Notes: generated from the sequence alone by a model not told the origin. A stretch of DNA of 64,000 nt from Pseudomonas sp. S06B 330 (GCF_002845275.2 NZ_CP088149.1:3716501-3780500); one strand, 5' to 3'. Positions 27,457-36,113 are shown, numbered from the stretch's first letter. Translations and numbers: made by a program.

Positions 27457-27906
27457 ATGATCACGTCCACTAAATCCTTTGCCGAGCGTATTGTCCACGC
27501 CGTGGGCTTTGAGGCCATTGCCGTGTTGATCTGTGCGCCGATTGGCGCCTGGTTGCTCAACCGTTCGATGCTCGAAGTCGGCACCCTGGCGGTGCTCCTG
27601 TCGACCGTAGCGATGCTCTGGAACATGCTCTACAACAGCCTCTTCGACCGGCTCTGGCCCGCTGAGCGGGTGGTGCGCAGTGTCAAAGTCCGGGCGCTGC
27701 ATGCCAGCGGCTTCGAGATTGGCTTTGTGCTGATCGGCGTACCGATTGCCGCGTTGATGCTTAACCTGTCGCTGGTAGAGGCGTTCATGCTGGAGATCGG
27801 CTTCTTCGTCTTCATGCTGCCCTACACGATGGCCTACAACTGGGCTTACGACCTGCTGCGCCAGCGCTGGGTCAACGCTCGCAGCGCGACACTTCAGGTG
27901 CAGTAA
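27457..27906 (+). CDS. PACE-family multidrug efflux transporter (AceI-like)
   Basis: 149 residues with four membrane helices in two tandem pairs, the defining layout of the proteobacterial antimicrobial compound efflux family. Each half starts with the same pattern: ERIVHAVGFEAIAVL and VRALHASGFEIGFVL. Glu19 in the first matches the essential membrane Glu15 of AceI. Typical substrates are chlorhexidine and short-chain diamines such as cadaverine and putrescine. The last point is notable because polyamine genes lie on both sides. Regulated probably by the divergent LysR gene. Confidence 0.92.
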   Translation: MITSTKSFAERIVHAVGFEAIAVLICAPIGAWLLNRSMLEVGTLAVLLSTVAMLWNMLYNSLFDRLWPAERVVRSVKVRALHASGFEIGFVLIGVPIAALMLNLSLVEAFMLEIGFFVFMLPYTMAYNWAYDLLRQRWVNARSATLQVQ

Positions 27907-27941
27907 GCGGCTTTGTCCCTGGGCGCTTTTGGTTTAGCCTG

Positions 27942-27958
27942 TTTAGCACATAGCTAAA
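27942..27958. promoter_or_regulatory. TTTAGC-N5-GCTAAA operator candidate
   Basis: A 6-5-6 palindrome (TTTAGCACATAGCTAAA) lies 2 bases before the S24 repressor start, with an extra TTTAGC half-site at 27933-27938. The same TTTAGC-N5-GCTAA(A/C) geometry recurs at 32082-32098. Position fits autorepression. Confidence 0.6.
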
Positions 27959-27960
27959 TA

Positions 27961-28665
27961 ATGGCTCCAGCGCCCATGAACATTCACAGCATCCGTAAAA
28001 CCAACCTGCTCCGTCTGATCGGCACCCAGCGTAAGGCCAGTTGCGCCGAACGCTGGGGGATCAGCCCGGCCCACCTGAGCCAGATCCTTTCGCAAAAGAC
28101 CGAGAAAAACCTCGGCGACGAGGTGGCGCGGCGCATCGAAACGGCCGAAGGTCTGGCGCCGGGCTGGATGGATGTGTTGCAGGAGAATGCGACGGCACAC
28201 CGCAGCGTGCCGGTAGCCACCAGCGCCCTCACGGGGTTTGTCACCATCCCGCATTTCGACATCCGCGGCTCCATGGGCAGCGGCAACACTCCGCCAAGCC
28301 ATGTCGACGTGATTCGCGACCTGACCGTGCACCAGGACTGGCTGCGTGGCCAAGGCATCAGCTTTTCCAGCCTGAACAACCTGGCGATCATTTGCGGCGA
28401 CGGCGACAGTATGGCCGGCACGTTCAATGACGGCGACGCCTTGCTGGTGGACCGCGGCATCTCCGAAGTGCGCACCGACGCCATCTACGTCTTCAGCCTG
28501 GACGGCGACCTCTTCGTCAAGCGCCTGCAACGCATGACTGGCGGCGGTCTGCGGATGATTTCCGACAATCCGCTGTACCCCGCGCTGATGATAGAAGGTG
28601 CTGCGCTTGAGAAGCTGCATGTTCAAGCGCGGGTGCTGTTGGTGTGGAACGCTCGCCGCCTATAA
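27961..28665 (+). CDS. XRE/S24-family repressor (LexA/CI-like)
   Basis: 234 residues (an alternative ATG at 27976 gives 229). An atypical N-terminal HTH (NLLRLIGTQRKASCAERWG, SPAHLSQILSQ) is joined to a C-terminal S24 peptidase domain. The Ser of the Ser-Lys dyad lies in CGDGDSMAGTFNDGDALLVD and the Lys in GDLFVKRLQR, so self-cleavage in the manner of LexA or CI is possible. Cleavage is expected between the domains, in the linker around residues 85-120. A palindromic site overlaps its promoter region. It is not inside an obvious prophage, so it may govern host genes such as the PL7 lyase at 32174. Confidence 0.85.
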   Translation: MAPAPMNIHSIRKTNLLRLIGTQRKASCAERWGISPAHLSQILSQKTEKNLGDEVARRIETAEGLAPGWMDVLQENATAHRSVPVATSALTGFVTIPHFDIRGSMGSGNTPPSHVDVIRDLTVHQDWLRGQGISFSSLNNLAIICGDGDSMAGTFNDGDALLVDRGISEVRTDAIYVFSLDGDLFVKRLQRMTGGGLRMISDNPLYPALMIEGAALEKLHVQARVLLVWNARRL

Positions 28666-28683
28666 AAAACGCCGGGCTTGGTA

Positions 28684-28737
28684 TCGTGAAATTTATCTGG
28701 TAGTTTTTCATGAAAATATACCAATAAAAATTCACGA
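28684..28737. promoter_or_regulatory. 54-bp imperfect dyad before the polyamine oxidase gene
   Basis: The whole segment is symmetrical about 28710/28711: outer arms TCGTGAA / TTCACGA, inner TCTGGTA-like / TACCA arms and a perfect 12-bp core TTTTCATGAAAA. Of 27 opposed positions 21 are complementary. It ends 8 bases before the ATG at 28746, so a bound protein or RNA fold would block translation or transcription of the operon. Confidence 0.6.
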
Positions 28738-28745
28738 GACTCGCC

Positions 28746-30035
28746 ATGTTCAAGCAATCCGCCCAGCATGTCGCCAGCTACTATGCCCGCACCTACCCCG
28801 GTGCGATCCCTTTGCGCCCTACCCTGCACGAGGGTCTGGACACAGAAGTATTGATTGTTGGTGCCGGTTTCAGTGGTTTGCACACCGCCCTGCGTTTGGC
28901 CTTGGCTGGCAAACGGGTAACGGTGCTGGAGGCCAGCCGCGTGGCGTGGGCCGCATCCGGGCGCAATGGCGGACAAGCGCTGCTGGGCTGGTCGTGCGAC
29001 ATGCCGCCGCTGGAAAAAGCCCTCGGCCTTGAGCGGACCCGACGCTTGTGGGACAGCATGTGCTGGGCGGCTCAAGAACTGCGTGAACTCCCCGCGCGCC
29101 ATGGCTTCGATGTCGACTACCGGCCTGGCAGCCTGTGGACTGCGGTACTGCCGCGACGGGTCGGTATGCTGCGTGAGGCTCAGCGCGAGGCCAGCGAAAA
29201 GTGGGGCTACGACAAACTGCAACTGATCGATCGTGAGGCGCTGCCCGAGTGGATCGACAGCCCACGCTACCAGGCTGCGCTCTACGACCCGGAAGGTGGC
29301 CACCTCAACCCGCTGAAACTGGCCCAGGGCCTGGCCGCCGCCTTCGAAGCAGCCGGCGGGCGCCTGTTCGAACAGACCCGCGTACTTGATTACCGTGAGA
29401 CCGCCAACGGCTTTGTCGCCCGCACCGAGCACGGCGAAGTACGCAGCGACGTGCTGGTGCTGGCCTGCAATGCCTACATCGACAAGCTCGACCGACATCT
29501 CTCGCGACGCCTGCTGCCAGTCGGCTCTTACCAGGTGGCCACCGCGCCCCTGGACCCAGCGCTGGCCCAGTCGCTGCTGCCACGCAACAGCTGCGTGATC
29601 GATAACCAGTTCGTCCCCGACTATTTCCGCCTGACCCCAGATCACCGCCTGCTGTTTGGCGGTGGCTGCACCTATCTGGGTGGCATTCCTAAAGACGTCG
29701 AAGCGGCTACCCGGCCGGTGCTGGAACGGGCCTTCCCGCAACTACGTGGCGTAGCCATCGAGCACGCCTGGGGCGGGCATATCGACTGCAGTCTGCGGCG
29801 CACCCCGGACATTGGCCGCAGCGGTCAACGTTACTGGTTGCAGGGCTTCTCCGGGCATGGCGTACTGCCGACCCTGGCCGGCGCCCGCGCGGTCAGCGAT
29901 GCCATTCTCGGCGACAACGACTTGCTGGCGTTGTACCAGGCTATCGATAACGGCCGCTTCCCCGGCGGCGATGTCCTTGCCGCGCCCCTGGAAGCAGCAG
30001 CCAAAGCCTGGTACCGCCTGCGCGACAACCTTTGA
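28746..30035 (+). CDS. FAD-dependent gamma-glutamylputrescine oxidase-like (PuuB family)
   Basis: 429 residues. DAO-type flavoenzyme with the FAD fold EVLIVGAGFSGLHTALRLA near residue 35, the SGRNGGQ motif (about residues 70-76), GGCTYLGG, and the C-terminal FAD contact LQGFSGHGVLPTLAGARAV. The SGRNGGQ and GFSGHGV motifs are shared by PuuB, which oxidises gamma-glutamylputrescine. The next two genes, a PuuR-like regulator and a PuuA-like synthetase, support a gamma-glutamylated polyamine route. The start has only a weak GAG ribosome site and follows an unusual dyad. Confidence 0.88.
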   Translation: MFKQSAQHVASYYARTYPGAIPLRPTLHEGLDTEVLIVGAGFSGLHTALRLALAGKRVTVLEASRVAWAASGRNGGQALLGWSCDMPPLEKALGLERTRRLWDSMCWAAQELRELPARHGFDVDYRPGSLWTAVLPRRVGMLREAQREASEKWGYDKLQLIDREALPEWIDSPRYQAALYDPEGGHLNPLKLAQGLAAAFEAAGGRLFEQTRVLDYRETANGFVARTEHGEVRSDVLVLACNAYIDKLDRHLSRRLLPVGSYQVATAPLDPALAQSLLPRNSCVIDNQFVPDYFRLTPDHRLLFGGGCTYLGGIPKDVEAATRPVLERAFPQLRGVAIEHAWGGHIDCSLRRTPDIGRSGQRYWLQGFSGHGVLPTLAGARAVSDAILGDNDLLALYQAIDNGRFPGGDVLAAPLEAAAKAWYRLRDNL

Positions 30036-30048
30036 AGAGGACAGCTCC

Positions 30049-30606
30049 ATGGACATGCAGGATGAAATCGAAGGCCTGGCGATCCTGATCCGTGACCTGC
30101 GCAAGCACCGCAATTTGACCTTGGGTGAACTGGCCCAACGCATCGACCGTTCAGTAGGCTTTCTCTCTCAGGTCGAGCGTGGTCTGTCGCGCCCCACGGT
30201 GGCTGACCTTACCGCCATCAGTGAAACCCTGGATGTGCCCACCACTTACTTCTACAACCTGAGCAAACCGCGGGAGCTGGACTGGGTTACCCGTCCCGGG
30301 GAGCGACGCACGCTCTACTACGCCGGCGGCATCACCGACGTGCTGGTCTCGCCCAAACTCACTGGTGGGTTTTCCATGCTCGAAAGTCACCTGGATCCGG
30401 GCGCCAGCAGTGGTGAAGGCCACCTGGACGACAGCTCTGAACAAGGTGGTTTCGTCCTTGAGGGACAGTTGAGCGTGTGGCTCGACGACAACACTGAACC
30501 GGTGACCCTGGGCCCCAATGACAGCTTCCAGCTACCGCCACACAGCCAGTTTCGCTACGCCAACCTGACCGAGCAACCCACCCGGGTGCTCTGGGTATTC
30601 CGTTGA
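30049..30606 (+). CDS. XRE-cupin regulator (PuuR-like)
   Basis: 185 residues. HTH of the XRE type (LTLGELAQRIDRSVGFLSQVERG, about residues 21-43) followed by a C-terminal cupin_2 domain (about 105-183; SSEQGGFVLEGQLSVWLDD). PuuR in E. coli, with this architecture, represses putrescine catabolism and senses putrescine through the cupin. The ATG at 30049 is preceded by GAAGAGG; longer frames upstream lie inside the oxidase gene. Together with the oxidase and synthetase it forms a three-gene operon, and the 54-bp dyad upstream is a candidate target. Confidence 0.88.
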   Translation: MDMQDEIEGLAILIRDLRKHRNLTLGELAQRIDRSVGFLSQVERGLSRPTVADLTAISETLDVPTTYFYNLSKPRELDWVTRPGERRTLYYAGGITDVLVSPKLTGGFSMLESHLDPGASSGEGHLDDSSEQGGFVLEGQLSVWLDDNTEPVTLGPNDSFQLPPHSQFRYANLTEQPTRVLWVFR

Positions 30607-30629
30607 ACCACGCTGCAGGATCGCAATCG

Positions 30630-31982
30630 ATGACAACAACAAAAAGCTTCCCCGATCTGCTCACTGAAGTCCGTGAGTTTCGTACTCGATTCCCCGAGGT
30701 ACGCTATGTAGACCTGATCAGCCTTGATATTCCGGGGCATTTCTATGGCAAGCGCTACCCCATCGACATGCTGGAAAAAGTCGCTGCCGGCAGCCCCTTG
30801 AAGCTGCCGCAGAACTGCGTGCTGCTGGGCGTTCAGGGCGGTCTGTTCCCGATCGCTGACTACTGCTTCCACGATGGCGACCCGGACGCGCCGCGGCGCC
30901 TGATCCCCGGTACGCTCAAGCCGGTGCGCTGGGAGAATCAGCCGCTGGGACAGATGCTGATCAGCTCCGACGGCACCCATGCGCCCATCGAATTCGAACC
31001 GCGGGAGGTGCTTGCTCAAGTTCTGCAGCGCCTGGAGCGTCGCGGCATTCGCCCGGTGGTAGCGTTCGAACTGGAGTTCTACCTGTTCGACCGCACCCTC
31101 AAGGAGGGCCTGCCACAGTTTCCCCGCGATCCGTTCAGTGAGGACCCCGACGACCAGCCGAACATGCACATCGAGCGTCTGTCACGGTACTCCGATGTAC
31201 TGCGCGACATGGTTGAGGCGGCCAACGAGCAAGGCGTTGACGCCAACGTCATCACCGCTGAGCTGGGCCCTGGCCAGTTCGAGATCAACTTCGGCCATTG
31301 CGATGACGGTTTGCGCGCTGCCGACTGGGCCGCCCTGTTCTGCCGCAGTACACGCGGCGTGGCGCTCAAGCATGGGATGCGCGCCAGCTTCATGAGCAAA
31401 CCGTATCTGGAGGCGCCTGGCAGCGGCATGCACGTGCATGTCAGCCTTTATGACCAGGATGGCAACAACCTCCTGGCCGCCGATGACCAGCGCCCTTTAC
31501 GCCACGCCGTGGCCGGTTGCCTGGAACTGTTGCCGCACTGCATGCCGATCTTCGCGGCCAACCACAACGCCATGCGCCGCTACGGCGCCATGGTCAATGC
31601 GGCCAGCCGTGCCAGCTGGGGTTATGAGGACCGCGATGCGTGCATTCGCATTCCTGAGTCTGACCCTCGCAACCTGCGCATTGAACATCGCCTGGCCGGT
31701 GCCGACGCCAACCCGTATCTGGTGTTGGCGGCGATCCTAAGCGGCATGGAACATGGGCTGGATGCCGCCCGCGAGCCGATCACTCCACTCAATGAAGATC
31801 GCAACAGCGGCATCGACTTTCCCAAAGACATGCTCACCGCGGTCAGTGCCATGCGCCAGCATCCGGTGGTCAATGAGCGCTTGGGTAGCGAGTTCGTCAT
31901 GGTCTATTGCGAGAACAAGCGCCAGGACCATTTGGCGTTTATGCAGGCCATCAGCGCCCGGGAGTATCGCTGGTTCCTCTGA
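30630..31982 (+). CDS. Glutamine-synthetase-family gamma-glutamylpolyamine synthetase (PuuA/SpuI-like)
   Basis: 450 residues from the ATG at 30630 (AGGATCG upstream; an in-frame TTG at 30603 is less likely). The catalytic fold shows VAFELEFYLFD (metal Glu pair), ELGPGQFEINFGHCDD, the SGMHVHVSLYDQDGN ATP/metal block, the NASRASWGYEDR-like loop and IEHRLAGADANPYLV. These are typical of GS-like enzymes that attach glutamate to amines such as putrescine or spermidine. The adenylylation loop of GlnA is absent. Last gene of the puu-like operon. Confidence 0.88.
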   Translation: MTTTKSFPDLLTEVREFRTRFPEVRYVDLISLDIPGHFYGKRYPIDMLEKVAAGSPLKLPQNCVLLGVQGGLFPIADYCFHDGDPDAPRRLIPGTLKPVRWENQPLGQMLISSDGTHAPIEFEPREVLAQVLQRLERRGIRPVVAFELEFYLFDRTLKEGLPQFPRDPFSEDPDDQPNMHIERLSRYSDVLRDMVEAANEQGVDANVITAELGPGQFEINFGHCDDGLRAADWAALFCRSTRGVALKHGMRASFMSKPYLEAPGSGMHVHVSLYDQDGNNLLAADDQRPLRHAVAGCLELLPHCMPIFAANHNAMRRYGAMVNAASRASWGYEDRDACIRIPESDPRNLRIEHRLAGADANPYLVLAAILSGMEHGLDAAREPITPLNEDRNSGIDFPKDMLTAVSAMRQHPVVNERLGSEFVMVYCENKRQDHLAFMQAISAREYRWFL

Positions 31983-32043
31983 TCGGCTGAAGGTGAGGGG
32001 GCATCAGCAAGACTGGTACCCACACACAATCCGCAAGAACCCT

Positions 32044-32098
32044 TTTAGCTAAATTAATTTAGCTTACAGCATTGACCGCTATTTAGCCTGAAGCTAAC
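32044..32098. promoter_or_regulatory. Cluster of TTTAGC/GCTAA operator-like sites before the alginate lyase gene
   Basis: The stretch holds TTTAGCTAAA (32044-32053), TTTAGC (32058-32063) and TTTAGCCTGAAGCTAAC (32082-32098). The last has the same TTTAGC-N5-GCTAA spacing as the site at the S24 repressor gene. The PL7 gene starts 75 bases downstream. Remaining bases of the 31983-32173 gap show nothing else notable. Confidence 0.6.
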
Positions 32099-32173
32099 TT
32101 CAATGACGAGCGCGACGCATTTTGTCGCGCCTCATTGGCAATTATGCCGTTAGCTTGTTCAGGAGAACACTCT

Positions 32174-32848
32174 ATGACCGTCAATATCAACAACCTGATC
32201 ATCGCCACTCCGGTACCTAAATCCAGCACCGACCCGGTAGCACTGGAACTCACAGGTGCCGAAGCGCTGGACCGTCTGCCGGCGGTGCTCGCCACCCTCG
32301 CCGATGGCTCGGTACGCTTTACCGCGCCCACCAAAGGCGCCTCGAGCAAGAGCACCCACCGCACCCGCTGCGAATGGAAAGAACCGGTGTACTGGGCGCT
32401 GGATAGCGCTGACGAGCATCGCAACCACCAGGTCATGACCCTGACCCAGGTCAACCATGCGCAAAAGGTGGTGATCTCACAGTTGCATGTCAAAAACGAC
32501 GACAGCCCGCCCCTCAAGGTGTTCTGGAACAAGGGCAAGATCAGCTACGGCTTTCGTCAATCCTTCAACCAGGCATCGCCGGCCAGCATCACCCTACTGA
32601 ACAATGTGCCCCTTGATACGCCGTTCCAGGTCACCGTCGACGTCAGTGGCAGCGGCGTCCTCACGTTGACGGCCAAGTGCAACGGCAACGGCGCCAGCAC
32701 TGGCCCGCTGCAACTGGACGCCAGTTGGAAGACACGGATCTTCAATTTCCACGGTGGCGTCTACAACCAGGTGGATTACACCGATGCCACACCCGCAAGC
32801 GATGCGTCGGTATGCATCCTCAGCACCTTGCAACTGCGCCACGATTGA
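32174..32848 (+). CDS. Polysaccharide lyase family 7 (alginate lyase-like)
   Basis: 224 residues from the ATG at 32174 (AGGAGA site). PL7 jelly-roll lyase that cleaves alginate by beta-elimination. Conserved blocks: R65-CEWKE-70 (the RSEWRE-like strand), Q103-L-H105 (catalytic Gln/His) and Y197 in HGGVYNQV. The length is close to that of P. aeruginosa PA1167, an endo-alginate lyase without signal peptide, and no signal peptide is visible here either. How it reaches alginate is therefore unclear. Likely regulated through the TTTAGC sites upstream. Confidence 0.88.
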   Translation: MTVNINNLIIATPVPKSSTDPVALELTGAEALDRLPAVLATLADGSVRFTAPTKGASSKSTHRTRCEWKEPVYWALDSADEHRNHQVMTLTQVNHAQKVVISQLHVKNDDSPPLKVFWNKGKISYGFRQSFNQASPASITLLNNVPLDTPFQVTVDVSGSGVLTLTAKCNGNGASTGPLQLDASWKTRIFNFHGGVYNQVDYTDATPASDASVCILSTLQLRHD

Positions 32849-32930
32849 TTTGCCTCTGAGGCTACCGCCAAGGTTATGCTGTTGAGCACACTCGTCTACA
32901 GCACATCACGCGCACCAGGAGGTTCGTTTA

Positions 32931-33770
32931 ATGAGCAAAGCAACCTATGTCCCACCTCAGGTCTGGAAACACGACGCACCGTCGGGCGGCGAATTTGCCA
33001 ACATCAACCGACCCGTCGCCGGACCGACCCATGACAAGGTGCTCCCGGTTGGCAAACACCCCTTGCAGCTTTATTCCTTGGCCACCCCCAATGGCGTAAA
33101 AGTCACCATATTGCTTGAAGAATTGCTGGCCCTCGGCTGTAGCGGCGCCGAATACGACGCTTGGCTCATCCGCATTGGCGAAGGCGATCAGTTTTCCAGC
33201 GGTTTTGTCCAGATCAACCCCAACTCGAAGATCCCGGCCTTGCTCGACCGTAGCGTCACGCCGGCCACTCGCGTCTTCGAGTCCGGCTCGATCCTGCTGT
33301 ACCTGGCAGAAAAATTCGGCCACTTCCTGCCCAAGGACCTGACGGAGCGCACCGAGACTTTGAACTGGTTGTTCTGGCAAATGGGCGCGGCCCCTTACCT
33401 GGGCGGTGGCTTCGGACATTTCTATGCCTATGCACCGGAGAAGTTCGAGTACCCGATCAACCGCTTCGCCATGGAAACCAAGCGCCAACTGGATGTGCTC
33501 GACCGCCGCCTCAGCGAAAGCACGTACCTGGCGGGCGACCATTACAGCATCGCCGATATCGCCATCTGGTCCTGGTACGGTCAGCTGGCACTGGGCAGGC
33601 TGTATTCGGCAGGTGAGTTCCTCGCTGTGCACGAATACACCCATGTACAGCGCTGGGCGCAAGAGATTGCCAAGCGCCCTGCTGTGATTCGCGGCTTACG
33701 GGTGAACCGCACCTGGGGCGATGAAGCCAGCCAAGTGGCGGAACGGCACACCGCGGCAGATCTGGATTGA
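32931..33770 (+). CDS. yghU: Nu-class glutathione S-transferase YghU
   Basis: 279 residues. An N-terminal extension (VPPQVWKHDAPSGGEFANIN) typical of YghU precedes a thioredoxin-like GST domain (LQLYSLATPNGVKVTILLEE; INPNSKIPALLD; ESGSILLYLAEKF) and an all-helical C-terminal domain ending near RGLRVNRTW. YghU is a cytoplasmic glutathione-dependent disulfide-bond reductase that binds two glutathiones. Start ATG with AGGAGG spaced 8 bases upstream. Single gene; the next gene converges on it. Confidence 0.93.
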   Translation: MSKATYVPPQVWKHDAPSGGEFANINRPVAGPTHDKVLPVGKHPLQLYSLATPNGVKVTILLEELLALGCSGAEYDAWLIRIGEGDQFSSGFVQINPNSKIPALLDRSVTPATRVFESGSILLYLAEKFGHFLPKDLTERTETLNWLFWQMGAAPYLGGGFGHFYAYAPEKFEYPINRFAMETKRQLDVLDRRLSESTYLAGDHYSIADIAIWSWYGQLALGRLYSAGEFLAVHEYTHVQRWAQEIAKRPAVIRGLRVNRTWGDEASQVAERHTAADLD

Positions 33771-33787
33771 ACTGGACAGGCGATGAG

Positions 33788-33910
33788 TCAGATCATCGCC
33801 TGTCCGCTTTTGCGGGCAGCACGCAGATCACGCCACAGGGTCACCAACAACACCAGCAGCACCACCAGGGAAATGGCCGGCCAGGCCAGGAAATAAAGGG
33901 TTAACCACAT
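33788..33910 (-). CDS. Small subunit of sodium:solute symporter (40 aa)
   Basis: A 40-residue membrane protein beginning MWLTLYFLAWPAISLVVLLV and ending in a basic tail (WRDLRAARKSGQAMI). One hydrophobic helix fills residues 2-25. Its ATG at 33910 overlaps the end of the symporter gene by 10 bases (ATGTGGTTAA), which argues strongly for translation. Pseudomonads carry similar tiny genes directly behind SSS-family symporters, usually called putative transporter small subunit. It probably associates with or stabilises the symporter. Confidence 0.8.
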   Translation of the reverse strand: MWLTLYFLAWPAISLVVLLVLLVTLWRDLRAARKSGQAMI

Positions 33911-35568
33911 ACCACTTCTCCTTTGATCGCGGACTGTTCATGCTGGAACGAGGTCACCCGCGTCGCCAGCACAGTGAAGTCGAAACGTTCCTGATTGCGC
34001 AGGCTCAGCGCCACGCACACCATCGTGCTAACGCCGTAGGCCGTCAACGAGCTCAGCAGTACGATGTACTCACGCAAGGTGCCAATAGAGAACGGCAGCA
34101 TGATCGCCAGCGCCAGCGCTCCCACCGCAAGTGCCGCTCGGCGCCCGAAGAAGCCGAAGGTCATCAGCCCCAGCACCACAGCACCACCGACCGCCGCACA
34201 GGCCTCAAAGAACACCGCCACCACACCCTCGATAGCAACCCACTCAAAGCGCACCACGCTGAACAGCAGCACCGCCAGCAACACCGACCAGACAAATGCC
34301 CGGTTATCTACCCGATCCCAGTAGCAACTGGCGATGACCGGAAAGACGATAGCGCCCCATAACGCACCGACGAACACCAGCATCACCAGAATGTCGAACT
34401 GTAGGCTGGCGAAGATCACTCCCAGCAGCGTGGCGATGACCATAGTCGCCCGCCCCCACCACAACATGCGACGCGGGTCCGGACGGCCCTTGGCGAGGTT
34501 CTTGCCGTAGACATCGGTCATGACGATAGCCGACAGTGCTGCCAGGTCAGAGTCTGCGGTCGACGACAGCGAACCAATCACCAGGATAAAGAACAAGGCA
34601 ATGCCCAACGGTGGCAGGTACTGGGAAACCATCTGCGCAATGATGTTGTTCATGTCGCCATTGATCGGTTCCAGCCCGGTAAACAACGCCAACAAGCCGA
34701 GCATGCCCAGGCCAATGACTATGGCGCCATAGCCAATGGTGGCGATCAGGAAGGTGGGCTTGATCAGGTCTTCACGTACGGCGAACAAACGCTGGGCGAT
34801 GGTCTGATTGCCAATCGCGTAGGCCAGCACCGCGACGAAGTAAGGCGCGCCCTGCTCGAGAATGGCCTTGGTTGAGTAGAAGCTGGCTTGTTCCCCGTCC
34901 AGGCGCCACAGGTTGGCTGCCAGCAGATCAGGGCCACCGGCATTGAAGAAGATCAGCGGGATAATAATCACTGCAGCCAGGATCATCGCCACCAGTTGAG
35001 CGAAATCGGTCATCACCGAGGCGCGAAACCCTGACCAGAGGGTATAGGACAAGACGCCCAGCCCCGCGATCAACACACCTTGGATAAAGGACAAAGGACT
35101 GAGCATCGACACCAGGGCGCCGGCGGCGGTGAAATTGACCATTAGACTGATGCAGCTACCGACAATATTTGAGACCGCCATGATCATCTGACTGGAGGTG
35201 CCATGCCGGGCATGAAGGATCTCGGCCAACGTATGCGCCTTGGGCGCCAGCTGGCGAAAGCGCTTACCAAAGGGATAGATGAACAGGATCATCAGCGCGC
35301 CCCAAAAGCCGTAGTGCAGCGGCCCCGACAGACCGTATTTGAAGCCCGAGGTGGCGCTGGCGTAGAACGAAGCGGCCCAGATCCAGGTGGCGATCATGCT
35401 CGCGCTCGACAGACCAAAACCGACCGCGCTGTTGGCAACAATGAATCCATCAACGTTTTCGTTTTTCTCGCGGATCAACAGGGACAGAAGGAACGTGGCG
35501 CCGTAGAAGCCAACCAGCAGCAGTATCGCTGAGGTGGCAGAGAGCTGAAAAAAAGCGGTTTCTTGCAT
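33901..35568 (-). CDS. Sodium:solute symporter (SSS family)
   Basis: 555 residues from the ATG at 35568 (AAAGGAA site); the frame is open upstream without supporting signals. About 13 hydrophobic helices. SSS features include IATWIWAASFYASATSGFKY, the FGKRFRQLAPKAHTLAEIL loop and the sodium-site helix IGSLSSTADSDLAALSAIVMTD with LAKGRPDP after it. This sub-type transports urea, polyamine-like or other small organics; the substrate is not readable. It is followed by the overlapping 40-residue gene. A 14-bp palindrome lies 27 bases upstream of the start. Confidence 0.9.
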   Translation of the reverse strand: MQETAFFQLSATSAILLLVGFYGATFLLSLLIREKNENVDGFIVANSAVGFGLSSASMIATWIWAASFYASATSGFKYGLSGPLHYGFWGALMILFIYPFGKRFRQLAPKAHTLAEILHARHGTSSQMIMAVSNIVGSCISLMVNFTAAGALVSMLSPLSFIQGVLIAGLGVLSYTLWSGFRASVMTDFAQLVAMILAAVIIIPLIFFNAGGPDLLAANLWRLDGEQASFYSTKAILEQGAPYFVAVLAYAIGNQTIAQRLFAVREDLIKPTFLIATIGYGAIVIGLGMLGLLALFTGLEPINGDMNNIIAQMVSQYLPPLGIALFFILVIGSLSSTADSDLAALSAIVMTDVYGKNLAKGRPDPRRMLWWGRATMVIATLLGVIFASLQFDILVMLVFVGALWGAIVFPVIASCYWDRVDNRAFVWSVLLAVLLFSVVRFEWVAIEGVVAVFFEACAAVGGAVVLGLMTFGFFGRRAALAVGALALAIMLPFSIGTLREYIVLLSSLTAYGVSTMVCVALSLRNQERFDFTVLATRVTSFQHEQSAIKGEVVCG

Positions 35569-35594
35569 TATGCATTTCCTTTTTTCGCAGGGTC

Positions 35595-35608
35595 GGTCAT
35601 GCATGACC
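35595..35608. promoter_or_regulatory. 14-bp perfect palindrome upstream of the symporter
   Basis: GGTCATGCATGACC lies 27 bases before the symporter ATG, in its likely 5' leader, and could be a repressor site. The 610-base gap 35569-36178 otherwise holds a 7-bp hairpin (35968-35987) and the dyad at 36114; no gene is supported in it. Confidence 0.45.
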
Positions 35609-36113
35609 AGAGCTGGCTGCGAGAAAGCCGTTTGCGCGGGATGCGATGGGCGGCGAGCCCCATGGCAAAACAGTCGAAGCCAATGGACCGCAGTAACGGG
35701 TGCGCGCAGGCGGGCGCGAACGGCCAAGGCACACCGCGACGGTGCGAGGTATCTGCGAAAAGGCAGAGGATGCTTCGACGTTTTACGTCGGGCCACTGAG
35801 CGTGGCCTGAATGATTGACCTTGCTAAGGCAGGGTCAGGTATGAAGTGCGATGGACGAGTATAAGGACCCGGGCGCGGATGGTCCAGCGTGGGTGCCGGC
35901 TCACAAACCTCGATGGCCCTGGAAAGACATGGCCTACAAGTGGGGAAATTTTTTATAAATAACCAAATGTGGGGAACTGCCCCCACACGCCAACAGAATC
36001 CGTCACTCGACGATTGGCGTAGTAGTTAGCAAGCTACTGAATAGCCTCAAGCTTTTTCTTTAATGCCCTCGTTTCTCCATCTTGGTGCGGTTTTTGCGCA
36101 ATGCCCAAACATG

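Noticed and set aside
28623..29741. Minus-strand frame of 372 codons opposite the PuuB-like gene
   Set aside because: The plus strand encodes a complete FAD oxidoreductase with all motifs; the antisense frame has none.
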